A DNA stretch of 64,000 bases, taken from Paguma larvata (Eukaryota > Chordata > Mammalia > Carnivora > Viverridae). Below the pieces are notes generated by a model that searched no databases, had not been told where the DNA came from, and worked only from the letters and a program-made list of their open reading frames with translations. Of this stretch, positions 55,485 to 64,000 are shown piece after piece. The DNA lies in NCBI GenBank assembly GCA_030068075.1, contig CM057825.1:124345239-124409238 (forward strand). Reading direction: 5' to 3'. Every line of letters begins with the position of its first letter. Position 1 is the stretch's first letter. The position numbers and the translations under genes are program-made.

Positions 55485-55681
55485 TATTAAATTTTCAGAG
55501 TTCTTTATGTATTTTGGATGCATACCCTTTACCAGAGTGTGTTTTGCAAATACTTTATTTCAGTCTGTGGCTTGCATTTTCATTATCTTAACAGAGCCTT
55601 TCAAAGTTTAAAATGTTAATGAAGTCCAACTTACCAAGTATTTTTTTATAGATCATATTTTTGGTGTTATGTCTAAGAGAT

Positions 55682-55899
55682 CTTTTTTTATTTTACATTT
55701 ATTTATTTATTTTGAGAGCGAGACAAAGAGAACACGAGTGGGGGAGGGGCAGAGAGAGAGGAAGAGAGAGAATCTCAAGCAGGCTCCATGCTGTCAGTGC
55801 AGAGCCCGATGTGGGACTCAGTCCCATAAACCATGAGATCATGAACTGAGCCAAAATCAAGAGTCAGGTGTTTAACTGACTGAGTCACCCAGGCACCCC
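55682..55899 (-). mobile_element. CAN-SINE, minus
   Basis: TTTATTTATTTATTTTGAGAG to TGAGTCACCCAGGCACCCC, in the old L1M; flanks TAAGAGATCT and AAGAAATTTCT are a weak duplication. Confidence 0.92.
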
Positions 55900-56089
55900 A
55901 AGAAATTTCTACTTATCTCATGATCACGAAGATTTTATACTATGTTTTTTTTCTAGAAGTTTTGTAGTTTTACATCTTACTTTTAGGCCTGTGATCCATT
56001 TCAAGTTAGTTTTTGTATAAAGTGTTAAGGTTTATTTTATTTATTTATATTTTTGCAAATGGGAAATCAGTGATTTTAGCACCATTGTT

Positions 56090-56273
56090 TTTTGAGAGAG
56101 AGAGAGAGAGAGCAGGAGAAAGGTAGAGGCAAAGAGAGAGGAAGCAAGAAGACCTTGAGCAGGCTCCCCACTCAATGCAGAGCTCGACATGGGGCTAGAT
56201 AGCACAACAGTGAGATCATGACCTGAGCTGAAATAAGGTCGGAAACTTAACCAACTGAGCCACCCAGGTGCCT
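56090..56273 (-). mobile_element. CAN-SINE, minus, with TSD
   Basis: It lacks the usual T-rich tail side and starts at TTTTTTGAGAGAG. Flanks TTAGCACCATTGTTTT and CTCAGCACCATGTTTT are the target-site duplication in L1M. Confidence 0.9.
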
Positions 56274-56497
56274 CTCAGCACCATGTTTTGTGTAGACTAT
56301 CCTTTTGCTATTAAATGACCTTCATGCATTTATAAAATGCAATTGACCATGTTAATGTGGGTTTCTTTCTGGATTTTCTGTCTTGTCTCTTTCAACAAGG
56401 CAATGCTTCCTCAGAATTGGCTCTATTTTTTTGGGTAGACTCCTCTTCATGGTCTCAGGATGGTGGACAGTAGCTCCTGGCTACAGAACCCCATTCT

Positions 56498-56625
56498 TTT
56501 TTTTTTTTTTAATGATTTATTGTCAACTTGGTTTCCATACAACACCCAGTGCTCATCCCAACAAGTGCCCTCCTCTGAGCCCGTCACCCACTCTCCCCCC
56601 CCACAACCCCCTCCCCTCAGTTTGT
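56498..56625 (-). mobile_element. Short young L1 3' end, reverse, with TSD
   Basis: Poly(T), TTGTCAACTTGGTTTCCATAC, CAACACCCAGTGCTCATCC. Target-site duplication AGAACCCCATTCT (56485-56497) versus AGAACTCCATTCT (56626-56638). Confidence 0.93.
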
Positions 56626-56644
56626 AGAACTCCATTCTTGAGCT

Positions 56645-57084
56645 TCATGTTCAAGCTCCTTTGGTCTCCTATTCACCACAAAAATACAGAGATTGAGACT
56701 GACTAGGCCACATGCTATACACTGATTGTTCTGGATTGAGTCACCTTCATCCATAGGACTAGGAATAGAGTCCCACCCGGACAACATAGACTCAGAGCTG
56801 GGGAAGCGTGGGTCTTCCAAAGAAAAACCAGGGCACTGTTAGAATGGTGAAAATGTATGCTGGCCAAACAGAAAATCAAACAAACGGTAGCAGCCAAACA
56901 CCTGAACAAATATTCATTCTTACTCCTGACTCAAGGATTTTGTAGTGTAAGAGGGACACAAGCATGGAAGAAAACAAACTCTAATAGATTGTGAGAACAT
57001 AGTAACTGAAATAGGTCTGAGATTCAGGTGAGGGAATCATTAAATCTATCTGGGTGTTCTGGGTGGACTTTGCAGATTGGGTCT
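56645..57084. other. Single-copy DNA, no gene seen
   Basis: No repeat or exon recognised. Confidence 0.5.
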
Positions 57085-57110
57085 CTGAAAGGAGTTTTAA
57101 AAATGGATAA

Positions 57111-58322
57111 TGGCACAAAAACAGACACATAGACCAATGGAATAGAATAGAAAACTCAGAAATGGACCCGCAAGTATATGACCAACTAATCTTTGACAAA
57201 GAGGGAAAATGTATCCAATGGAAAAAAGACAGCCTCTTTAATAAATGGTGCTGGGAGAATTGGACAGCAACGTGCAAAAGAATGAAACTAGACCACTTTC
57301 TTACACCACTCACAAAAATAAATTCTAAATGGATAAAAGATCTGAATGTGAGACAGGAAACCGTCAAAATCCTAGAGGAAAAAGCAGGAAAAAGCCTCTT
57401 TGACCTAAGACGCACCAATTTCTTACTTGACACATCTCCAAAGGCAAGGGAATTCAAAACAAAGATGAACTATTGGGACTTCATCAAGATAAAAAGCTTC
57501 TGCACAGCAAAAGAAACAACCAACAAAACGAATAGGCAACCAACGGAATGGGAAAAGATCATCGCAAATGACATATCGGATAAAAGACTAATATCTAAAA
57601 TCTATAAAGAACTTACCAAACTCCACACCCGAAAAACAAACAACCCAGTGAAGAAATGGGCGGAAGATATGAATAGACACTTCTCCAAAGAGGACATTCA
57701 GATGGCCAATAGACACTTGAAACGATGTTCAATGTCACTCATCATCAGGGAAATACAAATCAAAACCACACTGCGATACCACCTCACACCAGTCAGAGTG
57801 GCTAAAATAAACAAATCAGGAAACTATAGATGCTGGCGAGAATGTGGAGAAGTAGGCACCCTCCTACACTGTTGGTGGGAATGCAAACTGGTGCAGCCAC
57901 TCTGGAAAACGGTGTGGAGGTTCCTCAAAAAAATGAAAATAGAGCTACCCTATGATCCAGCAATAGCACTGCTAGGAATCTACCCAAGAGACACAGGAAT
58001 GCTGATGCATAGGAGCACGTGTACCCCAATGTTCATAGCAGCACTTTCGACAATAGCCAAATCATGGAAAGAAACCAAGTGCCCATCAACTGACGAGTGG
58101 ATAAAGAAGATGTGGCACATATATACAATGGACTACTACGTGGCAATGAGAAAAAATGAAATCTGGCCATGTGTAGCCAGATGGATGGAACTGGAGGGTA
58201 TTATGTTAAGTGAAATAAGTCAATCAGAAAAAGACAGATACCATATGTTTCCACAAATTGGTGGACTTTGTGAGACTAAGCAAAAACCAGGGGGAGGGGA
58301 AGAGGGGAAAGAAAAAAAATGA
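57111..58322 (+). pseudogene. L1 ORF2p C-terminal fragment, open frame
   Basis: ORF2p is the LINE-1 endonuclease and reverse transcriptase; this copy keeps only its last roughly 400 residues. The first in-frame ATG is at 57162 (386 codons), but the frame is open to the truncation point at about 57111, so the ATG is incidental. Visible blocks: [15 protein letters not shown] near the start, [27 protein letters not shown], the Cys-rich motif C-x3-C-x7-H-x4-C (CWREC ... HCWWEC) near residue 230, and [12 protein letters not shown]. The endonuclease domain and the catalytic RT part are missing, so no retrotransposition is possible from this copy. No promoter is present. Confidence 0.95.
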
Positions 58323-58534
58323 CACAGAGAGGGAGGGAGATAAAACATAAGAGACTCTCAAAGACTAAGAACTGAGGGTGAGGAGGATGGGGAGGGAGAG
58401 GGGGTGATGGGCATTAAAAAAGGGCACATGTTGGGATGAACACTGGGTGTTTTATGTAAACCAATTTGAAAATAAACTATTATAAATGAAAAAAAATAAA
58501 TAAAAAAATAAATATAGGTTAAAAAAATTTAAAA
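57111..58534 (+). mobile_element. Young 5'-truncated L1 (felid L1), 1.4 kb
   Basis: It starts inside ORF2, carries the rest of the ORF without a stop, then a G-rich 3' UTR and an AATAAATAAAAAAATAAA tail. Target-site duplication AAAATGGATAA lies at about 57100-57110 and 58535-58545, within an older L1. The open frame and clear TSD indicate recent insertion. Confidence 0.95.
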
Positions 58535-58771
58535 AAAATGGATAAGGAAGTTGTGATGTGATTGTGTGTGTGTGTGTGTTTGTGTATGACAGAATATTAC
58601 TTAGCCATTTGCAATGACATGGATGGAACTAGACAGTATTATGCTAAGTGGAATAGGTCAGTCAGAGAAAGACAAATACTATATAATTTCACTCATATGT
58701 GGAATATAAGAAACAAAACAAACAAAGAAAGAGGGGAAAAGAAAAAGGCAAACCAAAAATCAGGCTCTTTT

Positions 58772-58972
58772 AAAAAATTTTTTAGTGTTTATTTTTGAGA
58801 GAGAGAGAGAGCATGAGCAGGAGAGGGGCAGAGAGAGAGGGAAAATCCAAAGCAGGCTCCAGGCTCTGAGCTGTCAGCATAGAGCCTAACACGGGGTTTG
58901 AACTCACGAGCTGTGAGACCATGACCTGAGAGGGAGTCAGACGCTTAACTGACTGAGCCACCCAAGTGCTCT
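58772..58972 (-). mobile_element. Feline-type CAN-SINE, minus, with TSD
   Basis: It inserted in the older L1. Flanks AAAAATCAGGCTCTT and AAGAAACAGACTCTT are a diverged target-site duplication. Core GCTGTCAGCATAGAGCC. Confidence 0.92.
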
Positions 58973-59199
58973 AAGAAACAGACTCTTACTTATAGAGACC
59001 AAACTGATGGTTACCAGAGGGGAGGTGGTTGGGGGGATGAGTGAAATAGGTGATGGGGACTGAAAGTACACTTACCGTGATTAATCGCTGAGCAACGTAT
59101 GAAACGGTTGAATCACTATATCGTTCACCGGAAACTACTCTTCCACAGTCTGTCAACTAACTAGAATTTAAATAAAAACTTAAAAAAGAAAATCACTAG

Positions 59200-60235
59200 T
59201 CTCCATAAGCAAGTGCAGAGAAAATGTTTTTAAAACACTTAAGTGAAATACAGCATATTGAAAGAAAAATACATAAGCCGTAAGTGTTTAGCTCAATGTA
59301 TTTTCACAATGTGAACACACTCGAATAACCAACACCCCCAAAGCACCATTGTGTCCCCTTCTCTCCAAAAGTAATTTCCATATTGAGTTCTAATACCACA
59401 GATTAGATTTTGCCACTTAAAAATATATAAATGGAATGAAGCAATGTGAGATTCATCTATGTAATTGCATGAAGTTACAGTTAGTTGATTTTTATTGCTG
59501 AATAGTATTCCATCATGAGAATTTACTGCCATTTTATTTATTCATTTTATTATTGTTGGGCATTTGTGGTTGTTACCGTTTTTTGGCATTAAAAACAGTG
59601 TTGCTCTGAACATCTTCGAGCTTGATTTTTGGTTTACGTGTATAGCCAGTTCTGTTCGGTATCATAGCTAGCAGTAAAATTGCTGGGTCATAAACATTGT
59701 TCAAATTTAGTAGATTCCGCTAAACAGTTTTCCGAAGTGCTTATATGAATATAAACTCTCACTAGCAGTGGATGGGAATTCCAGTTGCTCTGAATTGTCA
59801 ACAACACTTGATATCGTTTGTCTGTTTTCATGCCAGCATTGCTGTCTTAATTTCTACCGTTATAATAAGTGTTAAGACCTTGTATAATATGCCTTCTACT
59901 CAGTTGCTCTTTAAGATTGTCTTGGCTGGTTTTTTACATATACATTTCAGAATTAGCTTCTCAATTTCCATAAAAACTTTAACTGGAGATTCAATGGGAA
60001 TTGTGTGAGAGATCTAGAGATGAGTTTGCAGAGAATTGACTTTACTACAGTGTAGAGTCCTCCAATCCATAATCAATTTAGGTGTTTTAAAATTATTATC
60101 AGTGATATTTTAGAGTCTTCCATTATCGGTTTTACACATCTTTTGCCAGATTTATTGCTAGGTCCTTGATATTTTAAAATGTTATTGTAAATAGACTTTT
60201 ATTTTCTAAATGTTTGCTGGTATCTAAAAACACAT
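59200..60235 (-). mobile_element. Old L1M, reverse, with an internal deletion
   Basis: 59280-59800: CATTTGTGGTTGTTACCG, AATTGCTGGGTCATAAAC, GGAATTCCAGTTGCTC. From about 59830 the text jumps to a more 5' part of ORF2 (AGATTGTCTTGGCTGGTTT, TAGAGTCCTCCAATCC, TTATTGCTAGGTCCTTGAT). About 1 kb or more of consensus is missing between. Confidence 0.82.
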
Positions 60236-60237
60236 TA

Positions 60238-60445
60238 GGGGCGCCTGGGTGGCTCAGTTGGTTAAGCGGCCAACTTCGGCTCAGGTCATGATCTCATGGT
60301 CTGTGAGTTCGAGCCCCGCGTTGGGCTCTGTGCGGACCGCTCAGAGCCTGGAGCCTGGTTCAGATTCTGTATCTCCCTCTCTCTCTGCCCTTCCCCTGCT
60401 CATACTCTGTCTCTCTCTGTCTCAAAAATAAACATTAAAAAATTG
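60238..60445 (+). mobile_element. Feline-type CAN-SINE, plus, young
   Basis: GGGGCGCCTGGGTGGCTCAG head, GAGCCCCGCGTTGGGCTC core and AATAAACATTAAAAAATT tail; close to consensus. Confidence 0.96.
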
Positions 60446-60634
60446 TAAATGTTTATTTATTTTGAAAGAGAGAGAGTGGCGAGGGGCAGGGACAGAGGAG
60501 AGAGGGAATCCTAAGTAGGCCTCACGCATCAGTGCAGAGACCAACATGGGGTTCAAACCTACAAACTGTGAGGTTGTGACCTGAGCTGAAATCAAGAGTC
60601 AGATGCTTAACCGACTGAGCCGCCCAGACACGCC
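60446..60634 (-). mobile_element. CAN-SINE, minus, abutting the previous SINE tail-to-tail
   Basis: AATGTTTATTTATTTTGAAAG to TGAGCCGCCCAGACACGCC. More diverged than its partner, so it was probably there first. Confidence 0.93.
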
Positions 60635-61589
60635 TTGATGGGCTAGGTTTTGAAAGCTTGCTTTTCTCTCAGGAAGTAAGTCGAAGTGTGTATCCCAGTG
60701 TGCTCCCTGAGCCTCCCAAATACACTGCACATGGGATGCAGGATTGCTATATTGTACAACTGCAGGGGGCAGTATCCACACTGCAGTCTAGGGAGGCAAC
60801 AATTACATAATGCATCGTGTGATTTCTGTCCTATACAGTGTAGAACCTTGACTACCTTGTCAGAAGTATATGAAAGGTGGCAGACATTGATAGAATTACC
60901 CTTCCGTGGAGTAGAAAATGCCTCTCTTTAATCTAGTCTATTCCTCTCTAAAAGGAAAGACTTTCCCTCCTTTGAAACAGCATCACTATATGAGTGAGAT
61001 CCCTCCTCCCCTTCTCCACAGTCGAACTCTTCACATTAAGTTTTATAGCCAATTACACTTCTCTCACCTCTGGGATCCAAAGCTAACAAGTGGATTCTTG
61101 ACTTAGCGGGGAAGAATGGGAAACCAATATTATGAGGAAGTGGGACGTGATCCGGATAGGGCTGCTACAGGCAGCTGTACAGTCTGTGCACTGCACAAAG
61201 GCCACTGGCTGTAGAGATGAGTTTGGAGAGAGAAATGCAGTTCTTCTCTGGCTGTCAGGCTGTGTGCCCTGGCGTGGGGCTGCATCCGTCCTCAGGGGAC
61301 ATTTTCACCTGCCCTCATGGGGCATCTTTTTCTGTTTATACAAAGCCGTCTTATAGGCTAATGGACGCCCTCGTCTAGGCCTTGAAGGTTGGCCCATCTC
61401 TAAGTTGGCCATCAATGGCTACATTTATCCGCTTCTCTTGGCACGGATTAGCGGTGTTGCCAGCATGCTGACAAAATGTTTCTGGAGAACTCCATGCCCT
61501 CTTCTACCCTTTCTGTTCGCCTTTTATTGATTCTTCTCTCCTGCCTTTCTAAGCCTGAGCCAGGAACCCTCCTGTTATTAAAAGCAGTC
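60635..61589. other. Single-copy DNA, no gene seen
   Basis: No repeats assigned in 950 bp. Short open frames on both strands have no recognisable product. Confidence 0.5.
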
Positions 61590-62210
61590 CCAGTTGCCCA
61601 TACCTTTCATTTCCTTTGAATTACATTAATTGCCTGACAGCTAAAAAGTGAGCTGGTATTTTCAGATTTCAGCTGCTGGTCGGCAAGAAATATTTACCAG
61701 CTCCTGCAGATTTATAAAGATGCCACAGAGATGCCTGGAGACTAACAATCAGAAAATACAGCAGCAAAACAACACTATTTTTCAAGGTTAAATGCTCAGA
61801 ATGCTAAAAAGAAATTGTCCATAAAGCAAAAGAGGGATTCGGAAGCAGGCAGCCTATACCCTGGACAAAAGAAAGGAGCCGGAGGTTTAAAATAAGATTT
61901 CACAGCTTCACAATAATTATGAATTTAATAAGGGAAGCTTTATTTTTAATTTAGTTCCAGTCTGGCAGCCCGTCTCCTCCCTCCCTCCCCCTCTCCATGG
62001 CATTAATGCTCTTTTAATGTGGCCCTAAGGCTGAGGTCACAGCGAGAGCGAGGAAAGGCCTCCAGCTGTAAGACTTTCTGACGAAGACGTATTTAGACAG
62101 ATAATGCTCCTGCCTGCCCCTCTCCAGGCAGATGGGACTAACCCCCACTGGCCGTATCCCCTCCCGGCAGTCAGAAATGTCTCTAGCTATGTAGGAACAG
62201 TAGGTTCTGA
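61590..62210. promoter_or_regulatory. Candidate distal regulatory block (strongest in the window)
   Basis: 620 bp with no recognised repeat. Motifs include CATTAATTGCCTGACAGCTAA (split: CATTAATTG and CTGACAGCT), TTTCAGCTGCTGG, ACAATAATTATGAATTTAATA, TTTTTAATTTAG, GGCATTAATGC, TCTTTTAATG, CTCCAGCTGTAAG and GATTTATAAAGATG. Dense homeodomain, TALE-type and E-box words in low-repeat DNA are typical of developmental enhancers. Conservation and activity cannot be tested here. Confidence 0.4.
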
Positions 62211-62479
62211 AAATTCCAACACAGGAAGATTTTTTTCCCCTGATAGGACCCCAGGCTTTGTCTCCTGTTCTCCATGAGCAGAGTAATAAAACTCAGCGGA
62301 GGCCACCAAAAATGGTCCTAGACCCCCCAGGCCAATACCGCTCCAATGCTTACTTACACCCCAAACAGGGTGATTTAAATGTGGCTGGAGAAGGGCCGCA
62401 GACTTTCAAAAAATGCTTTTTAATAGACTATCATTTAGTGTTATCTGTTTTCAGGGCCAAACATATTGATTTGTTTGTT
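62211..62479. other. Single-copy DNA
   Basis: No family or gene recognised. Confidence 0.5.
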
Positions 62480-62525
62480 GTCCATTCATTCATTCATTCA
62501 TTCAGCAAATATTTATTGAGGTCCT

Positions 62526-63147
62526 TTTTTTTTGAGGTGCTCTTTTTTTTATAGAGGTTAAATGGAATGAATTTAACACAAAATGAATCAATCTAAAGTG
62601 AACATATCAGTGGCATTTGCTACATTCACAATGCTGTGCAACCATCACTTCTGTCTCTTTCCAATTATTTCATTATCCCCAGATAAAAATCCATATCCAT
62701 TAAATAGTTACTACCTCCGGCCTCTGGCATCTAGCAATTTGCTTCCTGTCTCTATGGTTATATCTGTTCTGGATGTTTCATATAAATGAGATCATACAAT
62801 ATGAGACCTTTTGTGTCTGGCTTCTTATACTTAGCGTAAAATTTTCGAGGTTCATCTACAGCATCATATGTATCAATTCTCCATTCTTTTTCATGGCCAT
62901 ATAGTATTCCATTTAATATATTTCCACAATTTGTTTATTCAGTCATCTGTTGATGGACATTTGAGTTGTTTCCACCGATTGGGCTATTTTGAATAGCGCT
63001 GCTGTGAACATTCACGTACCATTTGTTTGAGTGTCCATTTTCAGTTCTTTGAGGAATGGAATTGCTGAATCACCAGATAATTCTATGTTTGTTTGTTAAG
63101 AAACTGCCAAAGAGCTTTCCACAGGGCCACACCATTTTACATTCTTA
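62526..63147 (-). mobile_element. Old L1M, reverse, inserted in L2
   Basis: TATAGAGGTTAAATGGAATG, CACAATGCTGTGCAACCATC, TATAAATGAGATCATACAATA, CAGTCATCTGTTGATGGAC, AAACTGCCAAAGAGC. Confidence 0.88.
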
Positions 63148-63351
63148 TTTCAAATGCTGTTTTACATGCTCGGATATATCAATGAATAGAATTGGTCTTT
63201 ACCTTCTGGTGAGGGGAGGTAGACAATAAAGCATAAACATAATAAATCAATGTGTACAGTGTAGAAGGTGATCTGTTCTAGACAGAAAAGAAAAGTAAAT
63301 TTGTTTTTTACTGGGAGTGTCATGGAGCAGTGGACAGTGGGTTATTATTTT

Positions 63352-63492
63352 ATTTTATTTTATTTATTTTTTAAGTTGGCTTCACACCCAGCATGGAGAC
63401 CAGTGTTGAGCTTGAACTCACGACCTTGAGATTAAGACCTGAGCTGACATCAAGAGTTGGACACTTAACTGACTGAGCCACCTAGGCACCCC
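63352..63492 (-). mobile_element. Short CAN-SINE variant, minus, with TSD
   Basis: TTAAGTTGGCTTCACACCCAG, GAGCTTGAACTCACGACC, ACTGAGCCACCTAGGCACCC. Target-site duplication GTGGGTTATTATTTT (63337-63351) versus ACGGGTTATAATTTT (63493-63507). Confidence 0.88.
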
Positions 63493-64000
63493 ACGGGTTA
63501 TAATTTTTAAGGGGAGATTGGAACAAAGACTTGAAGGAAGTGAAAGAATTAATCAAGTGGATATCTGAGGGAAGAATATCACAGGCAGAGGGTACAGTTA
63601 ATACAGAGACCCTAGAATGCCTGGCTTGTTTGAGGAGCAACAAGGAGGCCAGTGTGGCTGGAACAGGGTAGGCAGGGCCTGAGAAGAGGGATCAGAGAAG
63701 AGATCAGGAAGGTAATGGGTGGCAAGATTGTGTGGAAGCTCACAGGCCATTTTAAGGACTTTGATTTTGAAGTGACTACAATAAGAAGCCATGCGAGGGT
63801 TTTGACCATAGCACTAACGTTTAAAGAGGAGGCATTGCAATAGTCTAGGTGAGAGATGATGGTGGATCATACCAGAATGAGAACAGTGCAGGTGGAGAGA
63901 GGTGGTCCAATTTTGGATACAGTGTTAGGATGGAGCCAATGAAATTTCTTTATGAATTGGATGAGGGTTGTGTGTGGGAATGACAAGAGTCATGGATAAC

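Larger units (their letters stand above)
53685..56400 (-). mobile_element. Old L1M ORF2 and 3' UTR, reverse, multiply interrupted
   Basis: Pieces 53685-54377, 55129-55312, 55485-55681, 55900-56089 and 56274-56400 read as one L1M in order: GTTGTGCAGCCAACACCAC, GTAAATACCTAGCAATGG, CCATTCCAACAGGTGTGCAG, TTTTGCAAATACTTTATTTC, GAAGTTTTGTAGTTTTAC, TTGACCATGTTAATGTGGG. Four insertions separate them. Confidence 0.88.
57085..59186 (+). mobile_element. Older L1 3' end, plus, split by a young L1 and a SINE
   Basis: The left stub ends AAAAATGGATAA. The body resumes AATGGATAAGGAAG, ATTACTTAGCCATTTGCAATG, GATGGTTACCAGAGGGGAGG and ends AATTTAAATAAAAACTT. It carries a (GT)n at 58565-58580. Confidence 0.85.
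62480..64000 (-). mobile_element. L2 LINE, reverse, split by L1M and SINE, runs off the window
   Basis: The L2 3' end (CATTCATTCATTCATTC, CAGCAAATATTTATTGAGG) at 62480-62525 resumes at 63148 (GGTGAGGGGAGGTAGACAATA, GGCCAGTGTGGCTGGAACAG, CATTTTAAGGACTTTGATTTT, GAGAGATGATGGTGGATCAT). It is the longest L2 here, about 750 bp of L2 sequence within the window, and continues past its end. Confidence 0.9.

Noticed and set aside
57162..58322. Complete, active LINE-1
   Set aside because: Only the ORF2 C-terminal third remains; ORF1, endonuclease and RT catalytic parts and the 5' UTR are missing.
60238..60320. tRNA gene
   Set aside because: A/B-box-like words belong to the head of a CAN-SINE; the cloverleaf is not intact.
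1..64000. CRISPR array, operon, prophage or other prokaryotic system
   Set aside because: No regularly spaced identical repeats, no operon-like ORF packing, and mammalian SINE/LINE content throughout.

Overview
This window is mammalian nuclear DNA, most likely from a cat or a close relative (Felidae, or more broadly Feliformia). The main evidence is about thirty copies of a tRNA-Lys-derived CAN-SINE of the feline type. They have the head GGCGCCTGGGTGGCTCAG, an internal TCATGATCTCA and GAGCCCTG/GCGC box, a CT-rich stretch and an AATAAACATTAAAA tail. Dog, bear and mustelid SINEs have different heads and middles. Older layers shared by all placental mammals are also present: L2, MIR, MER5A, MER20, MaLR (MLT1-like) LTRs and L1M relics.

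I find no protein-coding gene that I can support: no recognisable exon, no conserved domain outside retrotransposons, and no promoter tied to a gene. The only long open frame with a recognisable product is the C-terminal part of an L1 ORF2 protein at 57111-58322. Shorter L1 and L2 remnants lie elsewhere. The window reads as intergenic or intronic sequence.

Layout. 1-9000: MaLR LTR, L2 and L1M relics, a MER5A split by a truncated 5S rRNA retrocopy, MIRs, and a second MER5A. 9055-10010: felid-age L1 3' end with a SINE in it. 10000-15160: mostly single-copy DNA with MIRs, an L2, two related AT-rich blocks and a CpG-rich patch. 15160-18000: old L1 holding five SINEs, some nested, then an LTR split by an unidentified insertion. 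18000-25650: single-copy DNA, a long L1M 3' UTR, and L2. 25650-36250: L1M, L2, MaLR LTRs, many SINEs and a young L1 tail. 36670-41470: L1M, then a repeat-poor homeodomain-motif-rich stretch, a tail-to-tail SINE pair, L2, and 1.1 kb of single-copy DNA. 41480-45850: L1M, L2, an AT-rich region with a 104-bp tandem duplication, and L1. 45850-53290: repeat-poor DNA with MIRs, L2, a 35-T tract, a (TG)n array and a MaLR LTR. 53685-60635: dense L1-in-L1 nesting and SINEs. 60635-62480: repeat-poor, probably regulatory. 62480-64000: L2 split by L1M and a SINE.

Nothing here looks like a new gene system. The points most worth checking are four repeat-free blocks that look like distal regulatory DNA, the tailless 5S retrocopy, two insertions I could not identify, and the insertion order that can be read from target-site duplications (TSDs). 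Family names for old repeats come from sequence recognition by eye and have not been checked with RepeatMasker.
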